A stretch of DNA of 64,000 bases from Bacteroidota bacterium (GTDB taxonomy: Bacteria; Bacteroidota; Bacteroidia; Bacteroidales; JAAUTT01), in NCBI GenBank assembly GCA_023429135.1, contig JAEYWD010000006.1, positions 62,001 through 126,000 on the forward strand, written 5' to 3'. This document shows positions 27,791-36,999 of this stretch, in pieces. The notes beneath the pieces were generated by a model, which saw only the letters and a list, made by a program, of their open reading frames with translations, was not told the origin of the DNA and ran no database searches. How positions within the stretch are numbered: position 1 is the first letter of the stretch; each line of letters opens with the position of its first letter. A program made the translations under genes and the position numbers.

Positions 27791-29476
27791 ATGAAAAACA
27801 AATTAAAATATTTATATGTAGCTGCTGTTTTTTCAGCAGTATCGTGCAGTGAAAGCTTTTTGGACAATCAGCCAATTACAACCCAAACAGCCCAGGGTTA
27901 TTTTCAAACGCCAAAGAATGCCCTTGAGGGGTTAACCGGCTGTTATAATGGGCTTTTGCTAGATGGTTGGGCCAATTTGTATTTTATTTCTACCATAGCC
28001 TCCGATGAAGCCTTTGCCGGAGGAGGCCAGGGAGAAGCTTCTTCGGGCGTGCCATTCGGTTGGGACGAATTTAAAGAAGGTGGGGCCCTGAACCAGAACA
28101 CCGATATATGGAAAAATCGATATACTGGTATTTTCAGGTGTAATTCCCTGCTTGAAAATTTGAGCACTGTAAATTGGGGCGACAATACTTCTTTGTCAAA
28201 GCAATATGAAGCCGAAGCTCGTTTTCTGAGAGCTTATTTCTATTTTGATTTAGCTCGCTTTTTCGGAAAAGTGCCATTGATAACCACTTCTGTTGTTGAT
28301 ATTAAAACCAAGCAGGCAGATCCCAAAGAGGTTTATGCCCTGATTGCTGCTGATCTGAAATTTGCTATCGAAAACTTACCTGCAACATCTTACGGTGCAA
28401 CAGGTTCTGCCCCTTCCGGGCATGCTACAAAATGGGCTGCTGAATCACTACTGACCCGGGTATTTCTTTTCTATACCGGTCGTTATTCTCAAGCGGATCT
28501 CGTTGGAGAGGTTACCAAAGATCAAGCATTGGCTTATGTTGAAGATGTAATTGCCAATAGTGGTCATGGCCTCATTAGTGAATTTAAAAATCTCTGGCCG
28601 GTATCTACTATTTCAGGAACCGGGACTTATGCAGGCGAAGACAACAAAGAAACCGTTTTTGCCATAAAATACACCTGGGGCTCTCATTGGAATGCAGGTA
28701 ATAATAAATGGCTGATCAGCATGGGACTTCGCTGGCACGATGGTAATCCATATCCTTATTCCTGGGGTTGGGGACAAGCAATTATTACAAAGAAATACGG
28801 GGAAGGTGTTTATGAGGCAGGCGATCTCCGTAAAATGTCAACCGTTATTTCTGTAGCCGATGAACTCAAGAATTCAACAAGTACAATAGATCCGAATAGT
28901 GGTACTATTAATCCTACGGGAGCTCCGTTTAATGCTAATCAGTTTGCCGATTATACGGGATATTTTAATAAAAAGTATGTGCCTTTGAGTGTTCCGAAGG
29001 TTGATAAAAATACCGGCAAATATAAATTTTTCGAATTTCCTTTGAGCATTGAGGATAGTAATAGCGCCCAGGTTGATCAAGCACAGGATTGGGTGATTAT
29101 CCGGTTCGCCGACGTATTACTCATGGCTGCCGAATTAGGATCTCCAAATGCTCAGAAATATCTGGATGAGATACGCGACAGGGCTTTTGGCGATCAAACA
29201 CATCGGGTTACAATATCAATTGACAATATAAGAAAAGAGCGTCAGCGTGAACTGGCCCTCGAAGGTATCAGGTACTGGGATTTGCTTCGCTACGGATCTA
29301 ATGTTGCTGCCCAGGAAATCAATACCTCTGAAGTGGTTAAGGAAGGCGGAGTTAATAAAACCAAAAACATTGTTTTTGACACTCAAAAAGATGGCCTGTT
29401 CCAGATACCAAGAGATGAGATAGATAAGTCAGTAATTGATGGTGTTGAATATTTAGTACAGAACCCAGGGTGGTAA
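27791..29476 (+). CDS. SusD/RagB-like glycan-binding lipoprotein
   Basis: 561 residues from the ATG at 27791. This start gives a proper lipoprotein signal with Cys19 ('FSAVSC'). The open frame extends further upstream (ATG at 27701), but that start would add 30 residues without signal character. SusD features: 'SESFLDNQPITTQTAQGYFQTP' at the N-terminus, tetratricopeptide-like helices with 'EARFLRAYFYFDLARFFGKVPL', 'ATKWAAESLLTRVFLFYTG', and a C-terminal 'DNIRKERQRELALEGIRYWDLLRYG'. It binds oligosaccharides at the cell surface above the SusC barrel. It follows SusC directly (91 bases from stop to chosen start) and precedes a SusE-position lipoprotein by 18 bases, so all three belong to one operon. 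Confidence 0.95.
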   Translation: MKNKLKYLYVAAVFSAVSCSESFLDNQPITTQTAQGYFQTPKNALEGLTGCYNGLLLDGWANLYFISTIASDEAFAGGGQGEASSGVPFGWDEFKEGGALNQNTDIWKNRYTGIFRCNSLLENLSTVNWGDNTSLSKQYEAEARFLRAYFYFDLARFFGKVPLITTSVVDIKTKQADPKEVYALIAADLKFAIENLPATSYGATGSAPSGHATKWAAESLLTRVFLFYTGRYSQADLVGEVTKDQALAYVEDVIANSGHGLISEFKNLWPVSTISGTGTYAGEDNKETVFAIKYTWGSHWNAGNNKWLISMGLRWHDGNPYPYSWGWGQAIITKKYGEGVYEAGDLRKMSTVISVADELKNSTSTIDPNSGTINPTGAPFNANQFADYTGYFNKKYVPLSVPKVDKNTGKYKFFEFPLSIEDSNSAQVDQAQDWVIIRFADVLLMAAELGSPNAQKYLDEIRDRAFGDQTHRVTISIDNIRKERQRELALEGIRYWDLLRYGSNVAAQEINTSEVVKEGGVNKTKNIVFDTQKDGLFQIPRDEIDKSVIDGVEYLVQNPGW

Positions 29477-29494
29477 CTTTTAAATTCTAAAACT

Positions 29495-30328
29495 ATGAAA
29501 ATAAGTAAAATTCTATATTTCGCATTTGGATTAGCCATACTGGTGAGTGCATGCGATCCGATTGAAGATGAATACACTTTGGGCAGTGTCCTGTCCGAAA
29601 ATGAAGTTTCTGCTGGTATATCGGTCGCAACTGAACAGCCGGGCAATAACAAATTGATCCTTAAAAATAATTTATCCAGTATTGCCGGTAAGTGGGACTA
29701 TGGAACGGGAAGTTCGTTGAAAAAGGATTTGGAAGTAGTTGTACCTCCAGGTACTTATAATGTGAAATTTACCGCATTGTGCGATGGCGGTGTTGTCACT
29801 GTGACAAAAACCGTTGAAGTAACAAAAGTGGATTTCGAGTTGGATATTGAGTGGACAAAACTTTGCGGAACTCCTGCTGATGGAGGCAAAACATGGGTTT
29901 GGGCTACCGGTAATCCTACAAACGCGCTATTTGGCAACGGAGGAGAATTCATGACATCTCCTGAATGGTGGAAAGGTAATGCGGCAGAATTAGGTGATGC
30001 CGGTTTGTATGATGAAATGAAGTTTACTTACACTGGTGTAGACCTGATTGACAAATCCGATGCATCAACTGTTGTAACTACAACACCTGGTAAATTTACG
30101 CTTGATAACAAAACAAAATCTGTTTCAGGACGCGCTATTGAAGGAACTTTAGAGCTTCCTTTCTATCCTATGGGCAAAAAATTAGATGATCCGTCTAAAT
30201 TTGCCAATCCTTACAAGTTTGAACTGGTTAAGCTTACCGCAGATGAAATGACATTGCGTTTAAGAGGTAACGGTGGAGGCTGGGGGATTATCTATTTGTT
30301 AAAACGTAAAGGGTATACCTATCCTTAG
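29495..30328 (+). CDS. SusE-position surface lipoprotein, putative glycan-binding
   Basis: 277 residues; lipobox 'AILVSAC' with Cys20. Residues about 35-110 look like a PKD/Ig-type sandwich ('GKWDYGTGSSLKKDLEVVVPPGTYNVKFTA'). The C-terminal two-thirds is rich in Trp and Gly ('GKTWVWATGNPTNALFGNGGEF', 'SPEWWKGNAAELGDAGLYDEMKF') and ends 'WGIIYLLKRKGY'. The position right after SusD and the aromatic-rich domain fit a surface glycan-binding protein. It is unrelated in sequence to the IPT-type SGBP at 822. Ligand not shown; binding to xyloglucan or its side-chain sugars is inferred. The unit ends at the terminator at 30355. Confidence 0.8.
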   Translation: MKISKILYFAFGLAILVSACDPIEDEYTLGSVLSENEVSAGISVATEQPGNNKLILKNNLSSIAGKWDYGTGSSLKKDLEVVVPPGTYNVKFTALCDGGVVTVTKTVEVTKVDFELDIEWTKLCGTPADGGKTWVWATGNPTNALFGNGGEFMTSPEWWKGNAAELGDAGLYDEMKFTYTGVDLIDKSDASTVVTTTPGKFTLDNKTKSVSGRAIEGTLELPFYPMGKKLDDPSKFANPYKFELVKLTADEMTLRLRGNGGGWGIIYLLKRKGYTYP

Positions 30329-30354
30329 GATTATTAAATAATTAGTCTGACAAT

Positions 30355-30394
30355 GGCTGTCCAAAGGGTAAAGACCTGGCGGGCAGCCTTTTTT
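30355..30394 (+). terminator. Intrinsic terminator after the SusCD operon
   Basis: An 8-bp GC-rich stem (30355-30362 with 30381-30388, one G-U pair) followed by six T, 27 bases after the stop of the SusE-position gene. The loop is long (18 nt). Confidence 0.82.
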
Positions 30395-30650
30395 AATCTT
30401 ATCCATTTTTAAGATATTTTGCCACATTTCCTCCTGATCGGATCTCCCTTTCACATTCCCCAATATTCCATTTACCTTAAGAAGCTCTGAAATATTAAAG
30501 ATTTAGACCATATGATAGAATCTCAAAGATATTAGAGATTATTTTAAAGATGGTGAAGATTGATTAAATATACTTTTGCTGATAATAGCTTAACCGGTGA
30601 GAATTAACTTACCTATTAACAACAGCTACAACTGAACTTAAAACAAAAAA
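30395..30650 (+). promoter_or_regulatory. Upstream region of the glycosidase run, with shared element copy 2
   Basis: Non-coding. Bases 30522-30549 carry CTCAAAGATATTAGAG followed by ATTATTTTAAAG, which agrees with the element at 24108-24134 at most positions (about 26 of 31 including flanks). It starts about 130 bases before the GH39 start codon. This is the likely control region for the long downstream enzyme run. Confidence 0.5.
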
Positions 30651-32240
30651 ATGAACCGTCTATTTTTTTTTATCTTAACCAGTCTCACAACCATTTCTGT
30701 TTTTGCGCAGAACAAAACAAACAAAAGAAATGAAATCCCTCAAAGGATAATTAGTATTGATTTTACTTCCGAAAAGGGACCTTTAAACACTTTCTTCAAG
30801 GAATGCGTTGGCGCCGGGCGTGCAAATGAAGGCTTACGGGCCGACTGGCAGCAACAGCTCGCCTATGTGCACAAAGAATGCGGTTTCAGGTATATCCGCA
30901 TGCACGGGCTCTTAACCGACGATATGGCTGTCTACAAAGAAGATAAAAACGGAAAACCGCAATACAACTTTATGTATGTGGATGCACTTTTTGATTATTT
31001 GCTAAGTATAGGCATGAAACCCTTTGTTGAATTAGGCTTTATGCCTTCCGCACTTGCAAGTGGCCCTCAAACTATTTTTTGGTGGCGAGGCAATGTAACC
31101 CCTCCAAAAGATTATGAGAAATGGGGAGCCCTAATCCGAAATCTTACAGAGCATTTTACTGAACGTTATGGCGTCGACGAGGTAAAGACCTGGTACTTTG
31201 AAGTTTGGAATGAACCCAATTTGTCGCCAGGTTTCTGGTCGTCTACCCAGGAGGAATATTTTAAACTATACAAATATAGCGTAGATGCTGTTAAGAGTGT
31301 TAATTCATCCTATCGTGTAGGTGGGCCTGGAACTGCAGGGGCTGCATGGGAAAGCGAAATGATTGATTTTTGTGTTAACAATAAGCTTCCCATCGATTTT
31401 ATAAGCACTCATTCATATGGTGTAAAACAAGGCTTTCTCGATGAATTTGGAAATTCTGGGACTGTACTTGCTAAAGAGCCAATGAGTGTTAGTGGCGATG
31501 TTCTTCAATCGCGGCAGGAAATTGCAACTTCCAGAATGCCCAATCTCGAATTACATTACACGGAATGGAGCTCTTCTTACACTCCTTCCGACCCTGTTCA
31601 CGACAGTTATCACGAAGCTGCTTATATCCTGCAAAAATTAAAACAGGTAGGAAATTCGGTAAACTCTATGTCGTACTGGGTATTCACCGATATTTTCGAA
31701 GAATCGGCCCCCCGCTTCGAACCTTTTCACGGTGGATTTGGATTGTTAACCATCCAGGGAATTAACAAACCTGCATTTTATGCTTACCAGTTCCTGAACC
31801 GACTCGGTGACACCGAACTTGTAAACAGCGATTCTACTTCCTGGGTTTGCAGGGATTCAAAAGGGAATGTACAGATCCTGGCCTGGGATTTTACAAACAC
31901 ACACCCGGGCGACTCAGTTAATAACCAGAAATACTATATCCGGGACCTGCCTTCAAAATCGAAAGGGAAATTAAAGATTAACGTTTCTAAAATTCCCGAA
32001 GGAACCTATGCATTGCAGATTTTCAAAGTGGGTTACAGATGCAACGATGCATATTCTACCTACCTTTCCATGGGCCAACCTTTACAGCTCAAAAGGGTTC
32101 AGGTAGAAGAAATTAAGAAGCAAAACGACGGAGCCCCTGTTTTAAGCGAAATTGTCACTGTAAAGGCTGGGAATTCATTTTCGAAAGACCTGGATATCAG
32201 GGAAAATGATGTGTATTTCTTAAATTTAATTAAGCTATAA
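30651..32240 (+). CDS. GH39-family glycosidase (beta-xylosidase-like)
   Basis: 529 residues with signal peptide to about residue 20 ('ISVFAQ'). A TIM-barrel clan A glycosidase: 'FRYIRMHGLLTDDM', acid/base E188 in 'WYFEVWNEPN', and nucleophile E305 in 'LHYTEWSSSY'. These match GH39 beta-xylosidases. A C-terminal beta-sandwich follows ('VQILAWDFTN'), as is usual for the family. It is secreted, probably to the periplasm. In a xyloglucan locus a GH39 is not the standard enzyme. It may remove beta-linked xylose from xylan-like contaminants or from unusual side chains; alpha-arabinosidase activity is another possibility. First gene of a long co-directional run; the next gene starts 50 bases later. 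Confidence 0.88.
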   Translation: MNRLFFFILTSLTTISVFAQNKTNKRNEIPQRIISIDFTSEKGPLNTFFKECVGAGRANEGLRADWQQQLAYVHKECGFRYIRMHGLLTDDMAVYKEDKNGKPQYNFMYVDALFDYLLSIGMKPFVELGFMPSALASGPQTIFWWRGNVTPPKDYEKWGALIRNLTEHFTERYGVDEVKTWYFEVWNEPNLSPGFWSSTQEEYFKLYKYSVDAVKSVNSSYRVGGPGTAGAAWESEMIDFCVNNKLPIDFISTHSYGVKQGFLDEFGNSGTVLAKEPMSVSGDVLQSRQEIATSRMPNLELHYTEWSSSYTPSDPVHDSYHEAAYILQKLKQVGNSVNSMSYWVFTDIFEESAPRFEPFHGGFGLLTIQGINKPAFYAYQFLNRLGDTELVNSDSTSWVCRDSKGNVQILAWDFTNTHPGDSVNNQKYYIRDLPSKSKGKLKINVSKIPEGTYALQIFKVGYRCNDAYSTYLSMGQPLQLKRVQVEEIKKQNDGAPVLSEIVTVKAGNSFSKDLDIRENDVYFLNLIKL

Positions 32241-32290
32241 ACTTTCAGAACATCACAAGGAACCGGTATTAACCCTGATCTTAATTAACT

Positions 32291-34333
32291 ATGAAGAAAA
32301 TTTTTAACTTTTTAATAATTTCCGCCCTTATTTTCCTGGCTAATCTTGCAGGAAACGCACAGCAACTTTATGTAGGCGCAAATTACCATCCTCATGATGA
32401 TAAAAACACCGAAAAGATAAAAAAAGACATTCAGCTTATGAAAGCTGCCGGGCTGAACGTCGTTCGTATGGGACATCTGGCGTGGGACAGCTACGAACCT
32501 TCCGAAGGAAAATTCGACTTTGCCTGGTTCGATAAAGTAATGGATATGATGAATGAGGCAGATATAAAGGTTATCCTCGATATTGCCATTCGCCCCGCTC
32601 CTATCTGGCTGCACCAAAAGTTCCCTTCCATCGACATTGTTGACGTTAATGGCGATGTCCATTATCCGAATCATCGGTATATGGACGACGTTGGCGACCC
32701 CAATTACCAGAAATATGCCATCCGCTATGCAGATTCTCTGTCGCATCATTATGGAAAACACCCGGCATTGCTGGCTTTCGGGATTGATAATGAATCGGGC
32801 GACGGTCCAATTTCGTACTCCGAAACAGTGCGTCTCAGGTTTATCGAATGGCTGAAAAGGAAGTACAAAAACCTTGAAAACCTGAACAAAGCCTGGGCAA
32901 CCCAACGATGGTCGAGGAGGATAAACCAGTTTGAAGAAGTTAGCCTTCCTGTAGCCACACATAACAACGATGTACCTGAAAGAATGCTCGATTTCCGGCG
33001 TTTTATCTCCGATGAAGTAACCCAGCTTCTCTTTAAAGTCCTGGATAAAGTTAATGAAAATGCTCCAAATGCTTTAACAAACACCAATGCATGGTATTAC
33101 AGCAACCTCAAATATTTCGATTATTCCGCCATTGCATATTCGGGTAAAATGACACGGGAAGGCTGTGGTTTCTATCCGGGAAACTCATTAACCACCAACT
33201 GGGGTGTTATGAGTGCTTTGTTTGGCATTACTCGTATCCAGTTCGAGAGTACCAACCCGTTCTGGTGCAACGAGTTTACCTCCATGACTGCTGTACCGAA
33301 TTCCATCCGAAAATCGGCGTATGCAACCTTAATGTATGGAAACCAAATGGTTTGCGGATGGACCTGGCAGAGCATGTGGGCAGGCGAGGAACAATACCTT
33401 CAAGGCATGGTCGACTGGGACGGTAAACCTAACCGAAAGTATTATGAATACGCGAGAATAGCTAAAGAATTTAAAAAGATAGAAAAATTCTTCCCTTATA
33501 AACTTCAGGCAGAGGTTGGATTAGCTTTTTCATTCCCAAGCCAGATTGCCAGCAGCTACTTTCCGGAGCAGCATGACAGCCAGGTTCAATCGTGCTTCAA
33601 TATGTTCTACTACCGGAACATGGATGCCCGCATGGTTGAAATAAGCCGGAGCAGCCTGAACTACAAATTACTAATTATCCCGGGTGTTGCAGTAATGGAT
33701 GAAGTAACCGCCAATAAAATCCGTGATTATGTAAAGAATGGCGGCACAGTAATAATGACAAGCAACTCGGCCATTGTAGACGAAACCGGACAGGTTTTTG
33801 CCTCCACCCATCCAGGCAGATTGAGTGATGTATTCGGTATAAGAGTAAGTAGTTTCGAAGAAACAGAAACAATGAATGAAGTTTCCCGGAAGTTGTACAA
33901 GGGAAAAAAACTCGAATTTACATACAAAGGAAAAAGCATCGACACGGAATCTGCACGTTTTGACGTAATCGAACCCAAAGGCGCTGAAGTTTTAGGCAGC
34001 ATTACCAGCCTGGATAAGGATTACCCAACAATGACCATGAACAAGTATGGAAAAGGGAAGGCTATTTATCTGGGTTTACCGGCAAATGGCAGTGTGCTCG
34101 GTCCCTTGCTCGACGACATTATAGATGAGCTCGGTATTAAAAAAGGCCCGGAAGTACCTTCAGGAGTAATGGCGCGCCAAACAGACAGAAACCATTTTTT
34201 ATATCTGAACACCACCGGCGAACCTAAGGAAATTCCATTAAAAGGCAACGCACGGAGTATTCTTTTTGACAAGGATTATAAAGGTAATTTCACCCTCGCA
34301 CCTTACGAACCGGAATTTATTGAGATAAAATGA
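32291..34333 (+). CDS. GH42-family beta-galactosidase
   Basis: 680 residues with signal peptide to about residue 23 ('LAGNAQ'). GH42 plan: 'LYVGANYHPHD', 'MKAAGLNVVRMGHLAWDSYEPSEG', and acid/base E168 in 'FGIDNESG'. A second glutamate is near residue 328 ('FWCNEFTS'), with E319 in 'IQFESTNPF' as the alternative nucleophile. A trimerisation-type domain with 'YKLLIIPGVAVMDEVTANKIRDYVKNGGTVIM' and a small C-terminal sandwich follow. GH42 enzymes release terminal beta-galactose; in xyloglucan this is the galactose on the L side chain. It has a signal peptide, which many GH42 enzymes lack, and so probably works in the periplasm on imported oligosaccharides. It lies between GH39 and an FtsX permease. 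Confidence 0.9.
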   Translation: MKKIFNFLIISALIFLANLAGNAQQLYVGANYHPHDDKNTEKIKKDIQLMKAAGLNVVRMGHLAWDSYEPSEGKFDFAWFDKVMDMMNEADIKVILDIAIRPAPIWLHQKFPSIDIVDVNGDVHYPNHRYMDDVGDPNYQKYAIRYADSLSHHYGKHPALLAFGIDNESGDGPISYSETVRLRFIEWLKRKYKNLENLNKAWATQRWSRRINQFEEVSLPVATHNNDVPERMLDFRRFISDEVTQLLFKVLDKVNENAPNALTNTNAWYYSNLKYFDYSAIAYSGKMTREGCGFYPGNSLTTNWGVMSALFGITRIQFESTNPFWCNEFTSMTAVPNSIRKSAYATLMYGNQMVCGWTWQSMWAGEEQYLQGMVDWDGKPNRKYYEYARIAKEFKKIEKFFPYKLQAEVGLAFSFPSQIASSYFPEQHDSQVQSCFNMFYYRNMDARMVEISRSSLNYKLLIIPGVAVMDEVTANKIRDYVKNGGTVIMTSNSAIVDETGQVFASTHPGRLSDVFGIRVSSFEETETMNEVSRKLYKGKKLEFTYKGKSIDTESARFDVIEPKGAEVLGSITSLDKDYPTMTMNKYGKGKAIYLGLPANGSVLGPLLDDIIDELGIKKGPEVPSGVMARQTDRNHFLYLNTTGEPKEIPLKGNARSILFDKDYKGNFTLAPYEPEFIEIK

Positions 34334-34456
34334 AATTTATTGACCATGCTAATTTCGACAAGAATCATATTCAAATATTTAAAACATTACGAACACTAAA
34401 AACACTCATAATAATAGCATTGCTCATTCAATTTTCAGAATTTACCAAAGACTACA

Positions 34457-36955
34457 ATGAACGCAACTAACTTAAAAATTATCATCAGAAGCATGAGGAA
34501 ACAGAAACTACCCAGCTTACTGAGTATTGCCGTTTTGACTGCCGGTATGGTTTCGTTTATGCTCATCTACTTTTATATCAGCTACGAGAAAAATTTCGAC
34601 CGCTCGTGGGCCGATGCTGACAGGATCTACCGTGTCACCCTGAACAAAACATTGTCCGATGGAACCATTTCTAAAAACGCAGGTAATTATCAGGCCCTGG
34701 GGTGGGTAATGAGCAGCGAAATACCGGGTGTGGAGTATTCTACAAGTCTTTGGGAAGACAATATTATGGCCTATACTCACGAAAACTTCATGACTGATGT
34801 TAAATTCTTCTGGGGGGATGCTTCGTTTTTTAAGGTTTTTAATCTCCGGTTCCTGTCGGGCGACGGGCAGAACCCGTTTCCAACCATCCAGTCGATGGTA
34901 ATTTCAGAGTCGGCTGCCCGCAAATTGTTCGGGAACGAAGATCCTATCGGTAAAAGCTTCAAAATTAATGAAGGATGGGAGTTTTTTGTGTCGGGTGTTT
35001 TTGCTGATATCCCGGAAGACAGTCACCTGAAAGCTGATATTCTTGGAACCTGTAACCAGTTGTTTTACTTCTTCAGTCATTTCGACAACAACACTTCAAC
35101 ACTGAAAACAGATACCGAAACCAAATCGTGGTTACCCGATGCCTCCCAGTCGTGGCTGTGGACCGATCCAAACGCCTATGCTTATGTAAAGCTCAAAAAG
35201 GGAGCATCGGTTGAAGGAGTTAGCTCCGGATTTGAAAATATTTACACAAAGTATACCTCCCACCTCTTGTCATCCGGACAAAAATCGGAGTTTATGATGC
35301 AACCAGTTTCGGAAATTCATACCGGTCCCGCACTGGAACATGAGTTGTCGTCGGGTATCAACAGCAAAACTATAGCAGCATTGTGGGTTGTAGGCATATT
35401 GGCCTTAGTTATGAGCTGGATTATTTTTATCAATTTCCAGATTACCCAAAGCGTTGAAAGGGCAAAAGAAATCGGGCTTAAAAAAGTAACCGGAGCCCGT
35501 TCTTCCGAACTCTCTTTTCAAATTATGTCACAAACAGTTCTCATCAATATTACAGGTATTATAATTGCGTTGATTGTTTTCTTTCCTCTCCGAACAGCTC
35601 TCAGTGAATTTCTTGGTTTGCACCATTTGTTGCCAGTCAGGATCTCCTCTTTGGTAGTTATTGTACTTGTTTTTATGGCAGGTGGAATAATGAGCGGTCT
35701 TTATCCGGTTTACTTTCTTGTTTCAAAAAATTCACGGTTGTTGCTCGCTAAGAATTTTGTACAGAAGAATGATGGATTTGGCTTAAGGCGAACCCTTGTT
35801 GTTTTTCAGTTCGCAGCGTCTATAGGTTTGCTAATTGCCACCACAGTAATTGTAATGCAGGTTAACTTTATGAAAAACAAAGATATCGGACTGTCAGTTA
35901 ATCAAACAGTATATTCCAACATCCCCCTGAGCACGTTAAAGAAGCCAGGAGCAGCCGAACGGATGAAAACATTCCTGGAAGAGGTCAACCGGTTGCCGGG
36001 AGTTGTAAATTCAACCCTGTCGTCGAGTGTTCCCGGGAAAGCCCTCAATTTCCACAGTAACCAGGTTTTTCCAGTCGATGCCCCCGACAAATCCGGTGCA
36101 AATTACGGCATCCTCACTGTTGAGAATCATTTCGACGAAGTTTACCACCCCAAATTATTAGCAGGGAAATTCTTTTCGGACGATGACCACCCTGGCAGCA
36201 AATCGTTACTGATCAACATGGAAGCCTGCCAAAAACTAGGATTTAGTTTGGCTCAGTCAGCAGTTGGAAAATTTATAAACGTCAATGCAAGCGATTTCCT
36301 TAATATCAATAATCAGATTTATCAGATTTGCGGTGTGGTTGAAGATTTTCATCAGGAATCGCCCAGGAAAATCATAGAACCGCTGCTAATTATTAACAGT
36401 TTGCGCTGGAAATACGATGTTGGCTATATTTCTGTGGCATTCGACCCGCATTCGGGTAGTCATATTATGCATGGCTTGAGCGAAAAATGGAAGCAGATTT
36501 ATCCCTCCGATCCTTTTGGATTTCGCTTTACGGACCAAACTTACCAGCTTCAGATGCAGAATGACGAAAAACTGGCTGCACTTTTTAGTATTTATACTGC
36601 GTTATCGGTTTTTCTGGCTATACTGGGTGTGCTGGGACTGGCTTCGAACGCCACAAGGAAACGGATAAAAGAGATTGGGATCCGCAAAGTAAATGGCGCC
36701 AGAGTAGCCGACATTCTTACAATGCTGAATAAAGACATGATAAAATGGATTGCCATTGCTTTTGTAATTGCCGCACCCATTGCCTGGTACGCGATGAATA
36801 AATGGCTGGAAAACTTCGCCTACAAAACTAATCTAAGCTGGTGGATTTTTGTTGTGGTGGGCCTGCTCACAATGCTAATTGCATTGCTTACGACTGGGCT
36901 GCAAAGCTGGCGTGTAGCCAATAAAAATCCCGTAGAAGCGCTTAGGTATGAATAA
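34457..36955 (+). CDS. ABC-transporter permease, MacB/FtsX type
   Basis: 832 residues with the duplicated FtsX plan. An N-terminal membrane helix (about 17-38) leads into a MacB-like periplasmic domain (about 40-290). A three-helix FtsX block follows at about 305-425 ('SVERAKEIGLKKVTGARSSEL'). Then come another helix ('VVFQFAASIGLLIATTVIV'), a second periplasmic domain, and a final FtsX block at about 700-832 ('KRIKEIGIRKVNGARVADIL') ending 'NPVEALRYE'. Such permeases need a cytoplasmic ATPase, but none is encoded here. In Bacteroidota these 800-residue permeases are frequent and often orphan, linked to lipoprotein handling or antimicrobial-peptide responses. Its place inside a glycosidase run is unusual. 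The role here is unknown. Confidence 0.92.
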   Translation: MNATNLKIIIRSMRKQKLPSLLSIAVLTAGMVSFMLIYFYISYEKNFDRSWADADRIYRVTLNKTLSDGTISKNAGNYQALGWVMSSEIPGVEYSTSLWEDNIMAYTHENFMTDVKFFWGDASFFKVFNLRFLSGDGQNPFPTIQSMVISESAARKLFGNEDPIGKSFKINEGWEFFVSGVFADIPEDSHLKADILGTCNQLFYFFSHFDNNTSTLKTDTETKSWLPDASQSWLWTDPNAYAYVKLKKGASVEGVSSGFENIYTKYTSHLLSSGQKSEFMMQPVSEIHTGPALEHELSSGINSKTIAALWVVGILALVMSWIIFINFQITQSVERAKEIGLKKVTGARSSELSFQIMSQTVLINITGIIIALIVFFPLRTALSEFLGLHHLLPVRISSLVVIVLVFMAGGIMSGLYPVYFLVSKNSRLLLAKNFVQKNDGFGLRRTLVVFQFAASIGLLIATTVIVMQVNFMKNKDIGLSVNQTVYSNIPLSTLKKPGAAERMKTFLEEVNRLPGVVNSTLSSSVPGKALNFHSNQVFPVDAPDKSGANYGILTVENHFDEVYHPKLLAGKFFSDDDHPGSKSLLINMEACQKLGFSLAQSAVGKFINVNASDFLNINNQIYQICGVVEDFHQESPRKIIEPLLIINSLRWKYDVGYISVAFDPHSGSHIMHGLSEKWKQIYPSDPFGFRFTDQTYQLQMQNDEKLAALFSIYTALSVFLAILGVLGLASNATRKRIKEIGIRKVNGARVADILTMLNKDMIKWIAIAFVIAAPIAWYAMNKWLENFAYKTNLSWWIFVVVGLLTMLIALLTTGLQSWRVANKNPVEALRYE

Positions 36956-36999
36956 TGTGGAAACATAAACAGACAAAATCAGGTACCTAATATAAAAAA

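Noticed and set aside
34457..36955. Full MacAB-type efflux system
   Set aside because: No ATPase, membrane-fusion or outer-membrane channel gene is present near the permease.
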